Origin: Ceratopteris richardii | Taxonomy: Eukaryota; Streptophyta; Polypodiopsida; Polypodiales; Pteridaceae | DNA length: 64,000 nt | Direction: 5' to 3' | Assembly: GCA_020310875.1 (NCBI GenBank) | Contig: CM035413.1 | Coordinates: 181,852,085 to 181,916,084 of the forward strand | Part shown: positions 44,441 through 56,901 of the stretch, piece by piece | Numbering within the stretch: position 1 is the first letter of the stretch | Layout of the letters: each line of letters opens with the position of its first letter | Notes under the pieces: model-generated | What the model saw: the letters and a program-made list of their open reading frames with translations, nothing else | Told to the model about the DNA's origin: nothing | The model's database searches: none | Program-made: the position numbers and the translations under genes

Positions 44441-45408
44441 TAAAGGTGAGAAGACACTTACATTACCTACATCAGTACCTAGTCCATCATCAATACCGCT
44501 TGATGTTCCGATTTATGAAGTTGCATAAAGTTCCAAAGTTGGAGAAGAAAGAGATACTGAAGAACCAGAAAGGACTCCACCACTTTTGAAGGATATGCCA
44601 AAGTGGTTATATCCAACCTATAAGGATAATGGTATAAGGGAATATGCTAGAAGAACCAGAAGACAACAAACAGACCAGGTAAATTTTGTAGAGCATTTTG
44701 AGATTCATAATATTTTAGCACTTACTTCAGTTGAGAATGAACCAACTATTGTTCAATATGCACTACATAGTCGTGTATGGAAGAAATCTATGCAAGAAGA
44801 GATTGATTCTATTAATAGGAATCAAACATGGAAGCTTTGTGCGTTATCTATTGGTTTTGAAAGCTTAGTTGCAACTCCTACTCTTTATGTTAAGGCTAAG
44901 AAAGAGTTTTTTTATTATTATTATCATATATGTTGATGATATGATCATGATAGGTCCCAAGGATTCACACCTTTAGTATTTGAAAGTAGAACTTAATCAT
45001 ACATTTGATGTGAATGACTTAGATATTTTTCATTATTATCTTTGGATTGAATTCATATGCATAGATGAGTTTATCTACATGAAAGAGAAAAAATACATTG
45101 AGAAATTATTGGAAAGGTTTGAGATGATAGATTCCAAGCCTATGCATACACCTATGGATGTTAATGTGTCATTATCACTAGAAAGAGATTCAAAACCATT
45201 TGATGCTACATTATGTAGTCAAGTAGTAGATTGCTTGATATATTTATGTAATAGATGTCCAAACATTTAGTTTGCAATTCCTCAACTATCCATGTTCATG
45301 CATAGTCAGCTCAAGACAAAGTGCAAATCAGTTAAGAGATATAATTGTAGTCACAAAAAGTTTTGCACGTTATTAAACCTTGTACCGTTATGACATTGAA
45401 AGGGGGAT
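44441..45408 (+). pseudogene. Copia-4 remnant: linker, RT fragments
   Basis: A Pro/Ser/Glu-rich linker (44460-44580) is followed by the RT start (MQEEIDSINRNQTWKL). The sequence then jumps directly to the later RT (GFESLVATPTLYVK), so about 150 codons of RT fingers and palm are deleted. YVDD is present at 44929-44940. The remaining RT (KYIEKLLERFEM...PMHTPMDVN) ends in a degenerate RNase H start. A polypurine run AAAGGGGGAT lies at 45399-45408. Confidence 0.8.
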
Positions 45409-46000
45409 TGTTGGAAACAATGTCAGGAAAGATCCAAAATCCTCAACTAACTACAACATATGATGGGATCTTTAGTAGGTTTTACATAAGAAAGGGTATT
45501 GGAATCTTGTTTTAGATAAAAGGATATGAAAGAAAATTGAGCCACCTAGGTTCAAATCCTGATGGCACCGCGATCGTATAGCAACCTTTTTTATTTTAAC
45601 CAAAAGCATAATTTGGGCGGACCTATTTTTAGCTATTGAATTCTAATAAATATGTGCTCATTGTTTTTTGAAATATCTTATACATGAAGATTGCTTTTTG
45701 GAAGGTTGCTTTTCAAGGATAGCTAAACTTATATAAACAAGGCTTTGCTCATTGTTATCAATCATTAACTCAAGATCTAGCAAGCTAAGACATTGATCAA
45801 GGAGGAAGAGTTCCTATACTCTTGAAGGAGGTGTGATCTACATTAATATTATTTGGAGGATTTTGTATCAGCCAACCATCAGCATCACATTTCTGAGTTA
45901 TTTTGAGTAACAAGTCTATTTCCATTTTCAAACTTGACTCTAGTAGTTGCTTTTGAGTCTTCCATATTTTTTATTTAACAAAAATAAAGGTCCAATAACC
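45409..46000 (+). repeat. Probable Copia-4 3' LTR (right end uncertain)
   Basis: It starts TGTTGGAAACA directly after a polypurine run. A TATA-like ACTTATATAAACAAGG is near 45728. No second copy is present, so the end is not fixed. A B-box-like GGTTCAAATCC at 45549-45559 lies inside it. Confidence 0.5.
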
Positions 46001-46118
46001 ATTAGGCTCATGGGTTTCTACATGGATAAAAGAATTCTCATGGAATACAATAACACTAAGGTTTACTTCAAGTAATGACTTGATCATTCATGAGTGATGC
46101 AAGATTAATTGTTCTAAT

Positions 46119-46420
46119 AGCCCCCTCATAAGCTAAAGCATGCTTGATTCTTCAATCTTTGATTATTTCAATTCCTAGTATTGATTTGAGCCTACAAAGT
46201 TTAACTTCATCAAGAGCTTTAGTCATCACATCTGCCAATTGCTTCTCTATTGATACAAATGAAAGATCAATTTCTTTTGCCAAAAGTTTCTCCATGATGG
46301 TGATAGTGAAGTTCTATATGTTTAATTCTTGAATGGTAAATAAGAGTTTGTACTAGATGCATTGAGGTTATGTTGTCTCCAAATGTATGAGGTTTGTAGC
46401 TCACAGTTTCCAAGTCTGCA
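46119..46420 (-). pseudogene. Copia RNase H C-terminal remnant, minus strand
   Basis: On the minus strand: FGDNITSMHL, then HSRIKHIELHYHHHGE, a frameshift, then KEIDLSFVSIEKQLADVMTK and CRLKSILGIEIIKD with a stop near 46155. These are the final copia RNase H blocks. A polypurine run (minus strand, 46130-46119) follows, so LTR sequence probably lies at about 46000-46118. Confidence 0.8.
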
Positions 46421-46639
46421 TATAACTCCTTTAACTAGGTTGCTTCTTGAGTTGCTATGGTCAGTCCTCTATATCAAACTTTACTTGAGGATACTCCAAG
46501 TATGGGTTGCTTCTTGGATTACTAGCAACCTTTTCATCCTCAACAAAAGCCACAACTTGTTTTAGTATAAGAGGCATTATCCCTTGTAAATGTGGTGCCA
46601 GTTTAGTATGCTACAATAGAAGATAATCAAGATAGGGCC

Positions 46640-47420
46640 CTTGCACTGGCTTTTCCTCTGATCATATAGAAAATGATCCTAATGGTAACATTTTTTACTC
46701 TTCACATGGACCTACATACTATAGAGAGTGATTAAGTACCCAAGGACCTACTAGAACGAATCCTAATACAAAGTAATACACTTGGGAACCTATACAAATC
46801 CCAATCCTCGATCCCAAATGAGGAAAGTGAGGGCACAAGCTCCTAGAGGACCATGTTTTAGATGACAAGGAGATCATTTTATACTCCAGTATCCATACCC
46901 TTCACATGTAGGAAAACCTCAATCTACCATGATTCAAGGCTTTTGTTCCAATTGTGGCATGGAAAATCTCATTAAGCTCACAAAACATAAAACTTGCAAT
47001 TAGAATGAAATGTATGTAGGTAAAATAAAGGATGATATTAATAGATTCAAAGAAGCAAAATTTAATTATGAAATTGAGCACACCAAATGGGTATCCAACA
47101 TTGTGGTTGCACCCAAAAAGAATGATAAGTTATGTGTGTATACTAACGTGGAAAAAGTTAGTGCAACCACAATCAAGGATAAATAATTATCCGCTTCTAA
47201 TCACATAATATTTATTGGAATGTGTAGAGGGAAAGTAAGTGTATAGTTTCCTAGAAAAATTTTCAAGCTATAACCAAGTGGCCATAGTGCCTAAGATCAA
47301 CAAAAGATAGCCTTTTCCACCAAATGGGGAATCTATGATGTCTAGGTGATGTCATTTGGGCTTACTAACACCCATGCTACCTTCTAGCAAATTTCATTTG
47401 CACGGTACCATGGAGTTTAG
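46640..47420 (+). pseudogene. Gypsy remnant: gag zinc knuckles joined to RT
   Basis: APRGPCFR...GDHFI and QGFCSNCGMENLIKL correspond to the second and third zinc knuckles of Gypsy-1 gag (8660-8804). Within about 40 bases the frame passes to RT: FNYEIEHTKWVSNIVVAPKK, then a decayed VNAATI block, KIAFSTKWGIYDV and MSFGLTNTHATF. About 2.6 kb present in Gypsy-1 between these blocks, including the protease, is deleted. It is full of stops. Confidence 0.75.
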
Positions 47421-48479
47421 GAAGCTTGGAAAGAATATCATATAGGCCATGTTGACCTTTATAATTTGGATCCTCCAAAAAGTGTAGAAATTTTTGGTTT
47501 GTGCTCTTGGGAGTTCTAGAGGTGGAAGCCATAGCTTGCAAACACACAAAGAACTGATCTACCTCTCTATATGTAGTTACAAATGTGAGGAATGAGTAGA
47601 CACAACTCCTATTTATAGATTTTTTAAGAGCTTTAAGTGATCAATTCCACTTTTTAACATAATTGACTTTTCTTAAAATTAAAACAATAGTGAGTTTTAG
47701 TAAGCAAAAATTGACATTTTACATTACAACAAAGAAAATAATCAACAAGAATGTTATTACAAGAAAAATATTGAAAATGTACAGATACAAGTAGAATGTG
47801 GTCAAAATCTTCCTAAAGCAAATGTAAAATTATTTTCATTGCAAAAGTAGGTTTGCTCATAGGTTTTATATTGTCTCTACATGAAAAATGATAGTAATGT
47901 GGCAAAAGAGCTATGACAATGAAATTTTAGTCCCATCCAAGCTCCAATATGTGAGGACCTTGAATTTTTCTTCTAGTGTCTTTCCAATGAGGGAAAATTT
48001 TATAATAGAGAATAACATTATGAAATTCTATTGTAAGTGGGGTGGCCTCAATAATAATTTTTCATAGGTTTACAAGATCTTCAAACACATGAACCTTAAT
48101 ATACATACCATATGACTCAAAAATAGATGAGTGAGAGATATTGAGAGAATAGACAAGCTCTTTCAAAGTGTAACGGTAAGCTACAATGCTCACCTACACT
48201 ATCTTATATTTGAATGTCAAATTACAATGTGTGAATATGATACAAGCTGACAATATCTAAATCTAGGCAAAAATAGTGACAACCTACAAGAAATTGTTTG
48301 CCTAAGAGGTATGAAGAGTGTGTGTGATAATATGGAGGGAGCACTAAGCATTTGAGGTTGCATGATTCAACAAGTTCCATAAACTAGATTATGTGCAAAA
48401 CTATCTGTTTTGAATCAAAAATTTCTCATTGATCTTACAAAGTATATAGGGTGTTTTGTTGCATGAAGTTGAAGCTTAT
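47421..48479. other. Unassigned AT-rich sequence left of Copia-5
   Basis: About 1.06 kb with no frame above 60 codons that I can link to a family, and no LTR partner. It continues across Copia-5 to 54542. It may be old transposon or true intergenic DNA. Confidence 0.4.
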
Positions 48480-49278
48480 TGTTGAAATTTTTTCAAGCTC
48501 AAGAGTGTGGGAACATGACCCAAATTGAACCTTCCACATCATCCAAAATCAAAGGAGGCTGATTTCCATGAGTTGGAGGCATCGAATTTTTCTCATAATG
48601 GAAAGAAGTTGGTTAGAGAAGATTTATCTCACCTCTTGATGTGATTCGACCTCACTTTTGACATGTATACGCTTTTGATTGGTTAAAGAGGTTAGTATGC
48701 GGTCTTTAAAACCTCTAATGAGTTTTATTATGACTTAGAGTCGTGGAAATACGTGCCCAAGCTTCCCCTTGCTTAAGCACACCCCCTACTAGTTGTTCTC
48801 TGCATATTTTGCAGAAATTTCACTTTTACACACTCTATCTATCTAGATGTTTTTCGCAGACCCCCCAGTCTTGTAATTGTTGTTTCTCCTTCATCCGGAA
48901 TGCATTTGCAATTATTTTTGTCTTGTTGGAAATCTTATAAGTTCTACGTTTTCTGGTATAGGTCTCGAGTTCAGTGCCTGCACATGTGCAAAGAAATGTC
49001 CAGAACAGTGTCTGTCTAGTTACCTCATACTCTATGAAGACATCAAGTTATCTGTTTTGTTGCAGCTGCTTGAGGCATCATCAAGTGTTCAAATGGAGTG
49101 ATTTTACTCTCATTTGAAAGATATTAGAGTCTAGTTGAAGCTTGCAAATTTTCATTATCATTCTCTGCATATACTCAGAGAAATGCAGAAAATACAGAGC
49201 CTATGTTTGAAAATTTTCAGGATCCTAGGAGTGTTCATTTGCTTTCGTTGTGCACATGGGAGTGTTTATCCTTCAACA
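48480..49278 (+). repeat. Copia-5 5' LTR
   Basis: It pairs with 53786-54541. Both share the block TTTTGCAGAAATTTCACTTT (48809-48828 here). Confidence 0.92.
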
Positions 49279-49525
49279 GTGGTATCAGAGCTATAAGTGG
49301 AGTATAAAAGAGAGAAGAAGGAGCTACTAAAGTGAAGTAAAGAATTCATCAAAGTTTCAAGGAAGGAATCAAAGAACAGGCACGTCAACAACAAGGGGAA
49401 GCAAATACATCATCAAATCAAAGACGAAGGTTCATCAAGAGGAGTAGCTATATTTATTGAGGTAAAAGCCATCTTTTTCAACTTCATTACATCAAGGGGG
49501 AGGTTCAAAAGAGATAGGAGGCACC

Positions 49526-50890
49526 ATGGCGGATCTCAATGCTCATATTGAGAAGCTCGAAAAAGGAAACTACAAATCATGGCGATTTAGAATATGCAAT
49601 TTTTTGATGGGGAAAGGTTTGTGGGGACTTGTGAGTGGTGGAGAGCCAAAACCCTACATAGATGAGGTAAATGCAACCAATGACCAGAGAAGAGCAGTAC
49701 GAGAGTGGGATGAAAGGGACAAAAGGGTCATTTTCATTTTATCTCAGCATATTAGCAACTCTATGGTAGGGCATATTCAAGATTTGGATACATCGAAGAA
49801 GGTGTGGGAGCGCTTGGAGAGATTGTACGCAACCTCCACAAAAGCTAGAAAAATTCAGCTCAAGAATGAGCTAAATAATCTTAGGAAAAGCCCCTCTCAA
49901 GGTGCTAATGATTACATATTAAAGGTTAAAGAGCTTGCAGATGCACTAGGGTCAATCGGTTGTGCCCTAGATGATCACGATCTTGTCGCTCACACCCTAA
50001 ATGGACTTAGGGATGATGAAAAATGGAGGGCTTTCACAACTTCAGTGTATGTAAGGGACTCTCTTCCTGATGTTGATCAACTAATCACTCTCATGGTGAC
50101 AGAGGAGATGAACCTTGGTGGTCATAATGCCAAGGATAGCCAAGGGCAATTGTTGTATGCAGGTAGAGGAAGAGGAAGACACAACCGAGATGCTACGAAA
50201 GGAAGAGGAAGATATCAAAGCAACCAAGGAGGTCAAGGACAACAAGAAAATGCAGGTCAAAGAGGTGGAAGAGCCACAAATAGAGGAAGAGGTGCAAGAT
50301 TTGGTGGAAGAGGACAACCCACTTCAAATGGATGCTTTGTATGCGGTAACCCCAGTCATTTTGCAAATGAATGCTATCATAGAGCTCAAAGACAAGGGAA
50401 TCAAAGCAACAACAACAATTATAGAGGGCAAGGTAATTATGCAAACACATCATCCAGCCAAGGGAATGATTATTTACTTGCCATGAGGTATGGTGAAGAT
50501 ACAACTCAAGCTAGTGAAGACGTATGGTATGTAGACAGTGGATGTAGCAATCATATGTCATGTCGAAAGGATTTCTTTAGTAATTTGCACATCCCAAAGA
50601 ATGAAGGGCATGTGGAAACAGGTGATAACTCAAAGCATATCATTCAACATGTGGAAGATATCAGTTTGGAAGGAAATCAAAGAGCAAAGTGTTTATCAGA
50701 GGTATTAGATGTCCCTACTATTACCAAAAACTTGATTTCGGTAGGCCAAATGGTAGAAAAAGGCTATCCAGTTAGGTTCAATGAAAGAGAATGTTTTTTT
50801 GAGAATCCAAGGGCAGGTTTCAAGCTCATAGCAGAAGGAAAGAAGCAAGGGAGCATGTTCAATGGACATAAATCAGCCACACCATTCAAT
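49526..50890 (+). pseudogene. Copia-5 gag and protease
   Basis: The ATG at 49526 gives MADLNAHIEKLEKGNYKSW. Gag is fully open: DERDKRVIFILSQHI, NDYILKVKELADALGSIG, Arg-Gly repeats (50160-50330), and the zinc knuckle CFVCGNPSHFANEC near 50335. The protease WYVDSGCSNHMSC lies near 50525 with DSG intact. The frame is lost near 50860-50890, just before the integrase, and reads on in the wrong frame to 51025. Gag itself could still make a full-length protein. Confidence 0.92.
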
Positions 50891-52385
50891 GTATGTCACA
50901 TATGGACACAAGAGGATAGCAGATTTGGATCTATGGCACAAACGAGTAGGTCACATCAACCTACAAAAGCTCGAGGACATGCAAAGGAGGATCTTGGTAA
51001 GAGGCCTACAAAGTTTTACATCTAAAATGTTGCATGAAATTTGTGTAGCTTGCCAACAAGGAAAACAATCAAGGCTTCCCTTCAAGAAGAGTACCTATGT
51101 AAGTGCAAATGTTTTAGACCTCATTCACACGGATGTTTGGGGCCCAACAAGAGAAGCATCCCTTGCTGGAAATAGGTATTTTGTAACCTTCATTGATGAC
51201 TTTTCAAGGAAAGTGTGGTTGTATTGCATTAGAAACAAATCAGATGTGTTCCATTACTTCAAGAAATTCAAAGCACAGGTGGAGAAGGAATCTGGCAAGT
51301 TTATCAAAACTTTGAGATCTGATGGAGGGGGAGAGTACTTCTCCCATGAATTTTCTGAACTTTTGCAGGTCAATGGCATCAAAAGACAATTTACATGCAG
51401 GTATACCCCTCAACAAAATGGGGTAGTAGAGAGAAAGAACAGACACATAGCACAGGTAGCAAGGTGTATGCTCAACGAAATGAATATGCCACATTGTTAT
51501 TGGGGAGAGGCTACATATACAGCTACATACACCATGAATAGATGTCCTACATCAGGTATACATCATCTAACCCCTGAGGAAGCATGGAGTGGAAGAAAAC
51601 CTTGCATTTCACATCTTAGAATCTTTGGTTGTATATGCTATGTACATGTACCTCAAGAGTTGAGGTCAAAGTTAGATGCCAAATCTGAAAGGCGTATTTT
51701 TTTGAGATATTTGATGGAACAAAAGGGGTATAAATGCTATAATCCCATCACCAAGGAGCTGAAGGTAAGTAGGGATGTTGTCTTTGATGAGTTGAAGCCT
51801 TGGTATGCATGCACGAGTCCATTGTAGGTTGAAGACATCGGTGAGAAAGATTTGAAGAATGATGATAGAGTTCAAGAAAGCATGGATTTAAGTGGTCCAA
51901 GCAACTCATGCAACACAAGGGCACGCTCACCATGGAGTGGAAGGCTTAGGGAAAGAGAGACCAGCTCTGAAGAAAGCAAAGTCAAAGGCAAAGAGAAGAT
52001 TTCAATTGAAGAAGGAAGCTATGTGGACGAGAGCATGTTGGAAGATGAAGAGATAGAAGAACTTCAAACTCCAAGAGTTGCAAAACAAAGAAACAAGATG
52101 GCAACCACACCTAAAGGAAGTGAAAGAAGGTCTTCAAGAGTAAGATATCCAGTACAAAGGTTAACATATGATAATTTCATTGCAAAGCATTATGCATACA
52201 TGACTCAGGTAATCAAGGACAAAGAACCAACTAGTTATGAAGAAGCTAAGGATTGCAAGGAATGGCAAGAGGCAATGAAGGAAGAGCTCAAAGCACTTGA
52301 TGAGAAACATACTTGGAGCTTGGTACCAGCTCAAGAAGGCATGAAAGTGATAGGTAATAAGTGGGTTTACAAAATAAAGAAATTC
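50862..52385 (+). pseudogene. Copia-5 integrase and linker
   Basis: ADLDLWHKRVGHINLQKL, then CVACQQGKQSR (zinc finger), HTDVWGPTREASLAGNRYF, FIDDFSRKVW, LRSDGGGEYFS and QQNGVVERKNRHIA. The D,D-E triad is complete. TAG at 51825-51827 interrupts the linker; the same frame resumes and reaches the RT N-terminus (EWQEAMKEELKALDEKHTW). A frameshift lies near 52380. Confidence 0.9.
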
Positions 52386-53748
52386 AGATGGTTCCATTGC
52401 CAGGTACAAAGCAAGGTTTGTGGCGAAAGGCTTCTCCCAAAGCTATGGGATATATTATGATGAAACTTTCAGCCCCGTAGCCAAGATGCCAACATTTAGG
52501 ACTTTGATTGTAGTGGCCACATCAACAAAATGGAGTTTATATCAATTGGATGTGAAGAATGCCTTCCTCAAGGGAGAGCTTGAAGAAGTAGTCTACATGA
52601 GCCAACCTCAAGGATTTGCTAGTATGAGGTACCCAAATCATGTTTGCAAGCTAAGGAAAGCATTATATGGACTAAAGCAAGCCCCAAGGGCCGGGAATGA
52701 GAGGTTAGTGGATTATTTATCAAGTTGTGGATACAAAGAAAGTGTTTCAGATCCATCACTTTACATGAAGAAGCAAGGAGACAAGACGGTATACATATGC
52801 ATCTATGTGGACGATTTGATCATCACAAGAAGTGATATTGCAGGTATTAAAGATATAAAATCAAAGCTAGGAAAGGATTTCAAAATATCTGATCTTGGAA
52901 CACTAAAGTACTTCTTGAGAATAGAGGTAATCTATGCACACAATCGCATCTTCTTGATTCAAAGAAAATACTTGTTGGATGTGCTATACAGGTTTGGTAT
53001 GAGTGGTTGTAAGCCACTTTTTGAGCCCATGGAGCCCAATACAAAGTTGGTTGCAGGTCAAGGAGAGGCTATACAAGATATTACACTATATAGAAGCATA
53101 AATGGTTCATTAATGTATGCTACATTCACTAGACCTGATCTTGCATATGTAGTAGGTGTTCTCTCTCAATTTTTGCATGCACCTACTCATGATCATCTTA
53201 TGGCGGCAAGAGAGGTGCTTCGATACATCAATCACACCATCAAACAAGGTCTATTTTACTCATATGATGCTGATCTAAGTGTCAAAGGATATAGTGATGC
53301 TAATTGGGCAGGTAGCAAGGATGATTGAAGGAGTACATCGGGTTATGTTTTCATGATAGGTACAAAAGTGATCTCTTGGAGCTCTAAGAAGCAACCCACT
53401 GTTGCTCTTTCATCCACAAAGGCTGAGTACAGAGGTTTAGCATTGGCTACATGTGAGTTATTATGGCTTAAGAAGCTACTTAAGGACTTGGAAGTGGAAG
53501 TGGAGGAGTTTCCTCTTTATGGAGACAACATTTCAAGCATCTACCTAGCTAACAATCCCATGTTTCATGCAAGGAGCAAGCACATAGAGGCTCATTACCA
53601 CTTCATTAGAGAAAAGGTGATGGCAAAGGAGTTAGATATAAGGTATGTAAACACTAAAGTGCAGGTTGTAGACATGATGACAAAGTTTCTTGAAGGTACA
53701 AAGCTTGGAGGATTCAAGAAAGCAATCAACATAAGAGACATAGGCTGA
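52386..53748 (+). pseudogene. Copia-5 reverse transcriptase and RNase H
   Basis: VAKGFSQSYGIYYDETFSPV, QLDVKNAFLKGEL, ALYGLKQAPRAGNE, YVDDLIIT (near 52807), LLDVLYRFGM. The RNase H DANWAGSKDD is cut by TGA at 53326-53328, where relatives have Arg (CGA to TGA), and continues with [19 protein letters not shown] and [16 protein letters not shown] to 53748. The RT active site is intact. Confidence 0.92.
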
Positions 53749-53785
53749 AGCAACGAAGGAAGAAGACTTGAGCTTGAGGGGGGAG

Positions 53786-54541
53786 TGTTGAAAGTTTTTC
53801 AAGCTCAAGAGTGTGGGAACATGCCCCAAATTGAAGCTTCCACATCATCCACAATCAAAGGAGGCTGACTTCCACGAGTTGGAGGCATCAAATTATGCTC
53901 ATAATGGAAAGAAGTTGATTATAGAAGATTTAGCTCACCGCTTGATGTGATTGGACCTCACTTTTGAGATGTATATGCTTTTGATTGGTTAAAGAGGTTA
54001 GTATGTGGTCTTTAAAACCTTTAATGAGTTGTATTATGACTTAGAGTCATGGAAATGCGTGCCCAAGCTGCCCCCTTGCTTGAGCACACCCCTACTTGCT
54101 GTTCTCTGCATATTTTGCAGAAATTTCACTTTTACACACTTTATCTATCTAGATGTTTTTGGCAGACCCCCCAGTCTTGTAATTGTTGTTTCTCCTTCAT
54201 CTCGAATCCATTTGCAATGATTTTTGTCTTGTTGGAAAGCTTATACGTTCTACTTTGTGTGATATAAGTTTGAGATTCAGTGCCTGAACATGTGTAGAGA
54301 AATGTCCAAAACAGTGTCTGTCTAGTTAGTTCATACTCTGTGAAGAGATCAAGTTATCTGTTTTGTTGCAGCTAATTTAGGCATCATCAAGTGTCCAAAT
54401 GAAGTGATTTTACTCTCATTTGAAATATCTTAGAGTCTATTTGAAGCTTGCAAAATTTCATTATCATTCTCTGCATATACTTAGAGAAACTTAGGGTTCA
54501 TTTGCTTTTGTTGTGCACATGGGAGTGTTTATCCTCCAACA
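53786..54541 (+). repeat. Copia-5 3' LTR
   Basis: 756 bp, TGTTGAAAG to CCAACA. It is 43 bp shorter than the 5' LTR, with deletions in its right third. Confidence 0.92.
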
Positions 54542-55904
54542 ATTATGGGGTGCATTAAAGTCTCCATGATCTAAAGGGCAGATTTTGTGCTATTTAGATA
54601 GACACAAATTCAACATTTTCATCATCAAGTTTCTACTAACCTTCAATTTAATCAAGCACTCACACGGAGGAGTCTTGATAGCTTCGAGCAGAGTCGATAG
54701 AGATGTTAGGAGAGGATGGTGAAATAGGAGAAATTCAGATCAAGAGGGGAAAAAACTAATGTGTGGGTATCACCTTTGGTGAAGGTATAGACTAGAGTAG
54801 GGATGAGGCGATGGGATGGGAGGAAGATGACGAGGTGGTAAGAACATTGGGGGGAGGGGTGGAATGTAGTCAACCTGATGAAAAAAGACATTGATGGATG
54901 TCTTATCATTGACCTACAAGAACACAACCAAAATATCAGCACATGGTTCTAAAATAACACAAACAAGAATGGGAAATTCACCAAGAAAGAGGATATAAAA
55001 TATATAGGGAATCCTAAACTTCGGGTGGTAGTTTATGAGATGGCATTTGTAATAGGAAAGCAATCTCTAATAGGATGGGCATAGACCTAATAGCATGGAA
55101 AAAAATAATAAAATAGGGGACTAATGTTCTAGTGTTTGATTTATAGATTAAAGGCGACAACCAAGAACCACAAAATCATGTGTTCTAGTTCTAGTGCTTA
55201 GGAATAGCATAATTGTTTGAGGGAGATGTGGCAAAGATCTTATGGATATTGTCGATGGAGAAAGGGTCAACTTGGTCAACATTTTTGGAGGGAAGTCAAA
55301 AAACTCTAAACAATAGCAAAAAACACTTGGTCAACTCATTGACGATAATGGTCAATTTTGCTCCTAGTGATAGGGAGATGTCCCATGCACAATATCTTGC
55401 TATGCAGTGGGCAACCACCATCGTCGTCTACTTCAACAATTGATGGATGGATGCCAAAGCCTAGTAGAGTAGGGTGAATGGGATGAATTTCTAGACATGT
55501 AGGTATGCATTGAAAGCATTAGAGAAGGTATCCAAAAGGGGATTGAAAGGGGGGAGGGGTCTGATGGTCAGAATACTAATAGCACTATAGAAGGGCAGTA
55601 CAGTCACAATACTAGAATACTAAGGCAATACACACTTGAGAGCATGCACAAGATAAAATGAAAATTAATTCAAAGCAGAAAGATATAGAACTTGTGGAAC
55701 AATCATGTTAATGATTAATCATGAAACCCAATAACATGAGCCATAACGAGATGTACATCAATGATTAAAATGAAATTATGAAGACTATTTTGTCATGATA
55801 GCGAGTTCCCAAAAAGGCCATAATTTCTACCCATTGATGAGAGTCAAGAGAATTTTACCAGAGAGTGTCTGCAAGAAAAAAATGTCTAGACTAACTTTCA
55901 TCAT
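54542..55904. other. Unassigned sequence between Copia-5 and Copia-6
   Basis: About 1.36 kb. On the plus strand a coding-like but stop-broken stretch (54920-55200) reads GKFTKKEDIKYIGNPKLRVV and, a little later, EMAFVIGKQSLIGWA. I do not recognise it. Simple low-complexity purine runs occur at 54840-54860 and 55535-55560. No host gene can be supported. Confidence 0.4.
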
Positions 55905-56195
55905 TGTTGGGTGTGTGTAGAAGTGCGAGAGACACAAGAGAAGCACACACACGGAGCACAAACGCAGCAAGACACATGGAGAAGACAATGGTTGGAATAG
56001 CTCTCTCTATTGACGATGACCTACACTCAAGTAAGAGCTGAATAATATCCCTAAGTACAAAGTACCACCACATATGAGAGTATCAAGTATGTGGTAACAA
56101 GGGAAAAAACCTCTAGCCAGCACTAGAGTAAAAAGTGCCCATGTATAGGGAAAAGGTTCACATCAAAGCTACTTGATGAACACATAAGTGTAACG
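55905..56195 (-). repeat. Copia-6 3' LTR
   Basis: It is about 291 bp, bounded by the G-rich polypurine run on one side and a CCCAACA end on the other. The expected TG start appears mutated to CG at 56195-56194. Its partner LTR is outside the window. Confidence 0.65.
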
Positions 56196-56241
56196 AACCC
56201 CCCCGGAGTGAATGATGTGAACACATACAAGGAGTGACAGA

Positions 56242-56835
56242 TCAGCCCCCATAAGGTAATACGCCTAAAGCTTTGCGAAAAGCTTCAAACCTTTTCCGTG
56301 GAAGAGCTTTGGTGAATATGTCTACCACATTATCTTGTGTAGGCACATATACCAAATCAATATCTCTTGCATGAAGGCACTCTCTCACATAGTGATAATG
56401 CACCTCAATATGTTTGGTCCGTGCATATAACACTAGGATTCGTGCAACAGCCAAAGCAGTCTGACTATTAGTGAGAATATGCATAGCAGCATCAATCTCC
56501 ATGCAAAGATCCATCAATAGACGTCTCAGCCATATACAGTACACTATAGCTGTGAAAACTGCCCTATACTCAGCTTCACAACTCGATGTCGGCACTGTAG
56601 GTTGCTTCTTACTCAACCAAGATATGCATGAGTCTCCAAGGAAAAAGCAATTACCACTAGTGGACATGCGAATATCATAACAACCAGCCCAATCACTATC
56701 TGTAAAAGCATGCAAGCATGGCTGAACATCTCTGCCATAAAAGAGACCTAAGCTCAAAGTGCCTCTAAGATATCTAAACACATGTTTCACTACTTGCCAA
56801 TGCTTAGTGCCAGGGCTATGCATGAATCGACTCAA
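56242..56835 (-). pseudogene. Copia-6 RNase H
   Basis: An open frame of 197 codons: MSRFMHSPGTKHWQVVKHVF, DSDWAGCYDIRMSTSG, SKKQPTVPTSSCEAEYR, HILTNSQTALAVAR, ARTKHIEVHYHYVRE and FTKALPRKRFEAF. It ends just before the polypurine tract. The frame is continuous, but the stop between RT and RNase H at 56836-56901 breaks the polyprotein. Confidence 0.9.
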
Positions 56836-56901
56836 CTAGGAAACTGCATACTGTATATCCAGCCTTGTGTTGCATGCATATATAAGACATCCCACAGCTT
56901 G

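Larger units (their letters stand above)
48480..54541 (+). mobile_element. Copia-5, complete structure
   Basis: LTRs lie at 48480-49278 (799 bp) and 53786-54541 (756 bp), both TGTTGAAA/T to CAACA. The flanks CTTAT (48475-48479) and ATTAT (54542-54546) are an imperfect 5-bp duplication. The initiator-Met primer site is at 49280-49291 and the polypurine tract at 53771-53785. Gag-pol is almost complete, with two frameshifts and two stops. It is related to Copia-2 and Copia-3 by gag and RT sequence. Confidence 0.94.

Noticed and set aside
45549..45559. B-box-like GGTTCAAATCC followed by a T run, as a possible tRNA or SINE
   Set aside because: No convincing A box at the right distance and no cloverleaf stems. 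It is probably chance inside a copia LTR.
47421..48479. A host gene in the unassigned AT-rich block
   Set aside because: No frame of useful length, no splice-consistent exon series, and no recognisable protein words on either strand.
50115..50486. Overlapping plus- and minus-strand frames in the Copia-5 Arg-Gly region
   Set aside because: They are shadows caused by GA-rich repeats of gag, which is clearly read in the frame starting at 49526.
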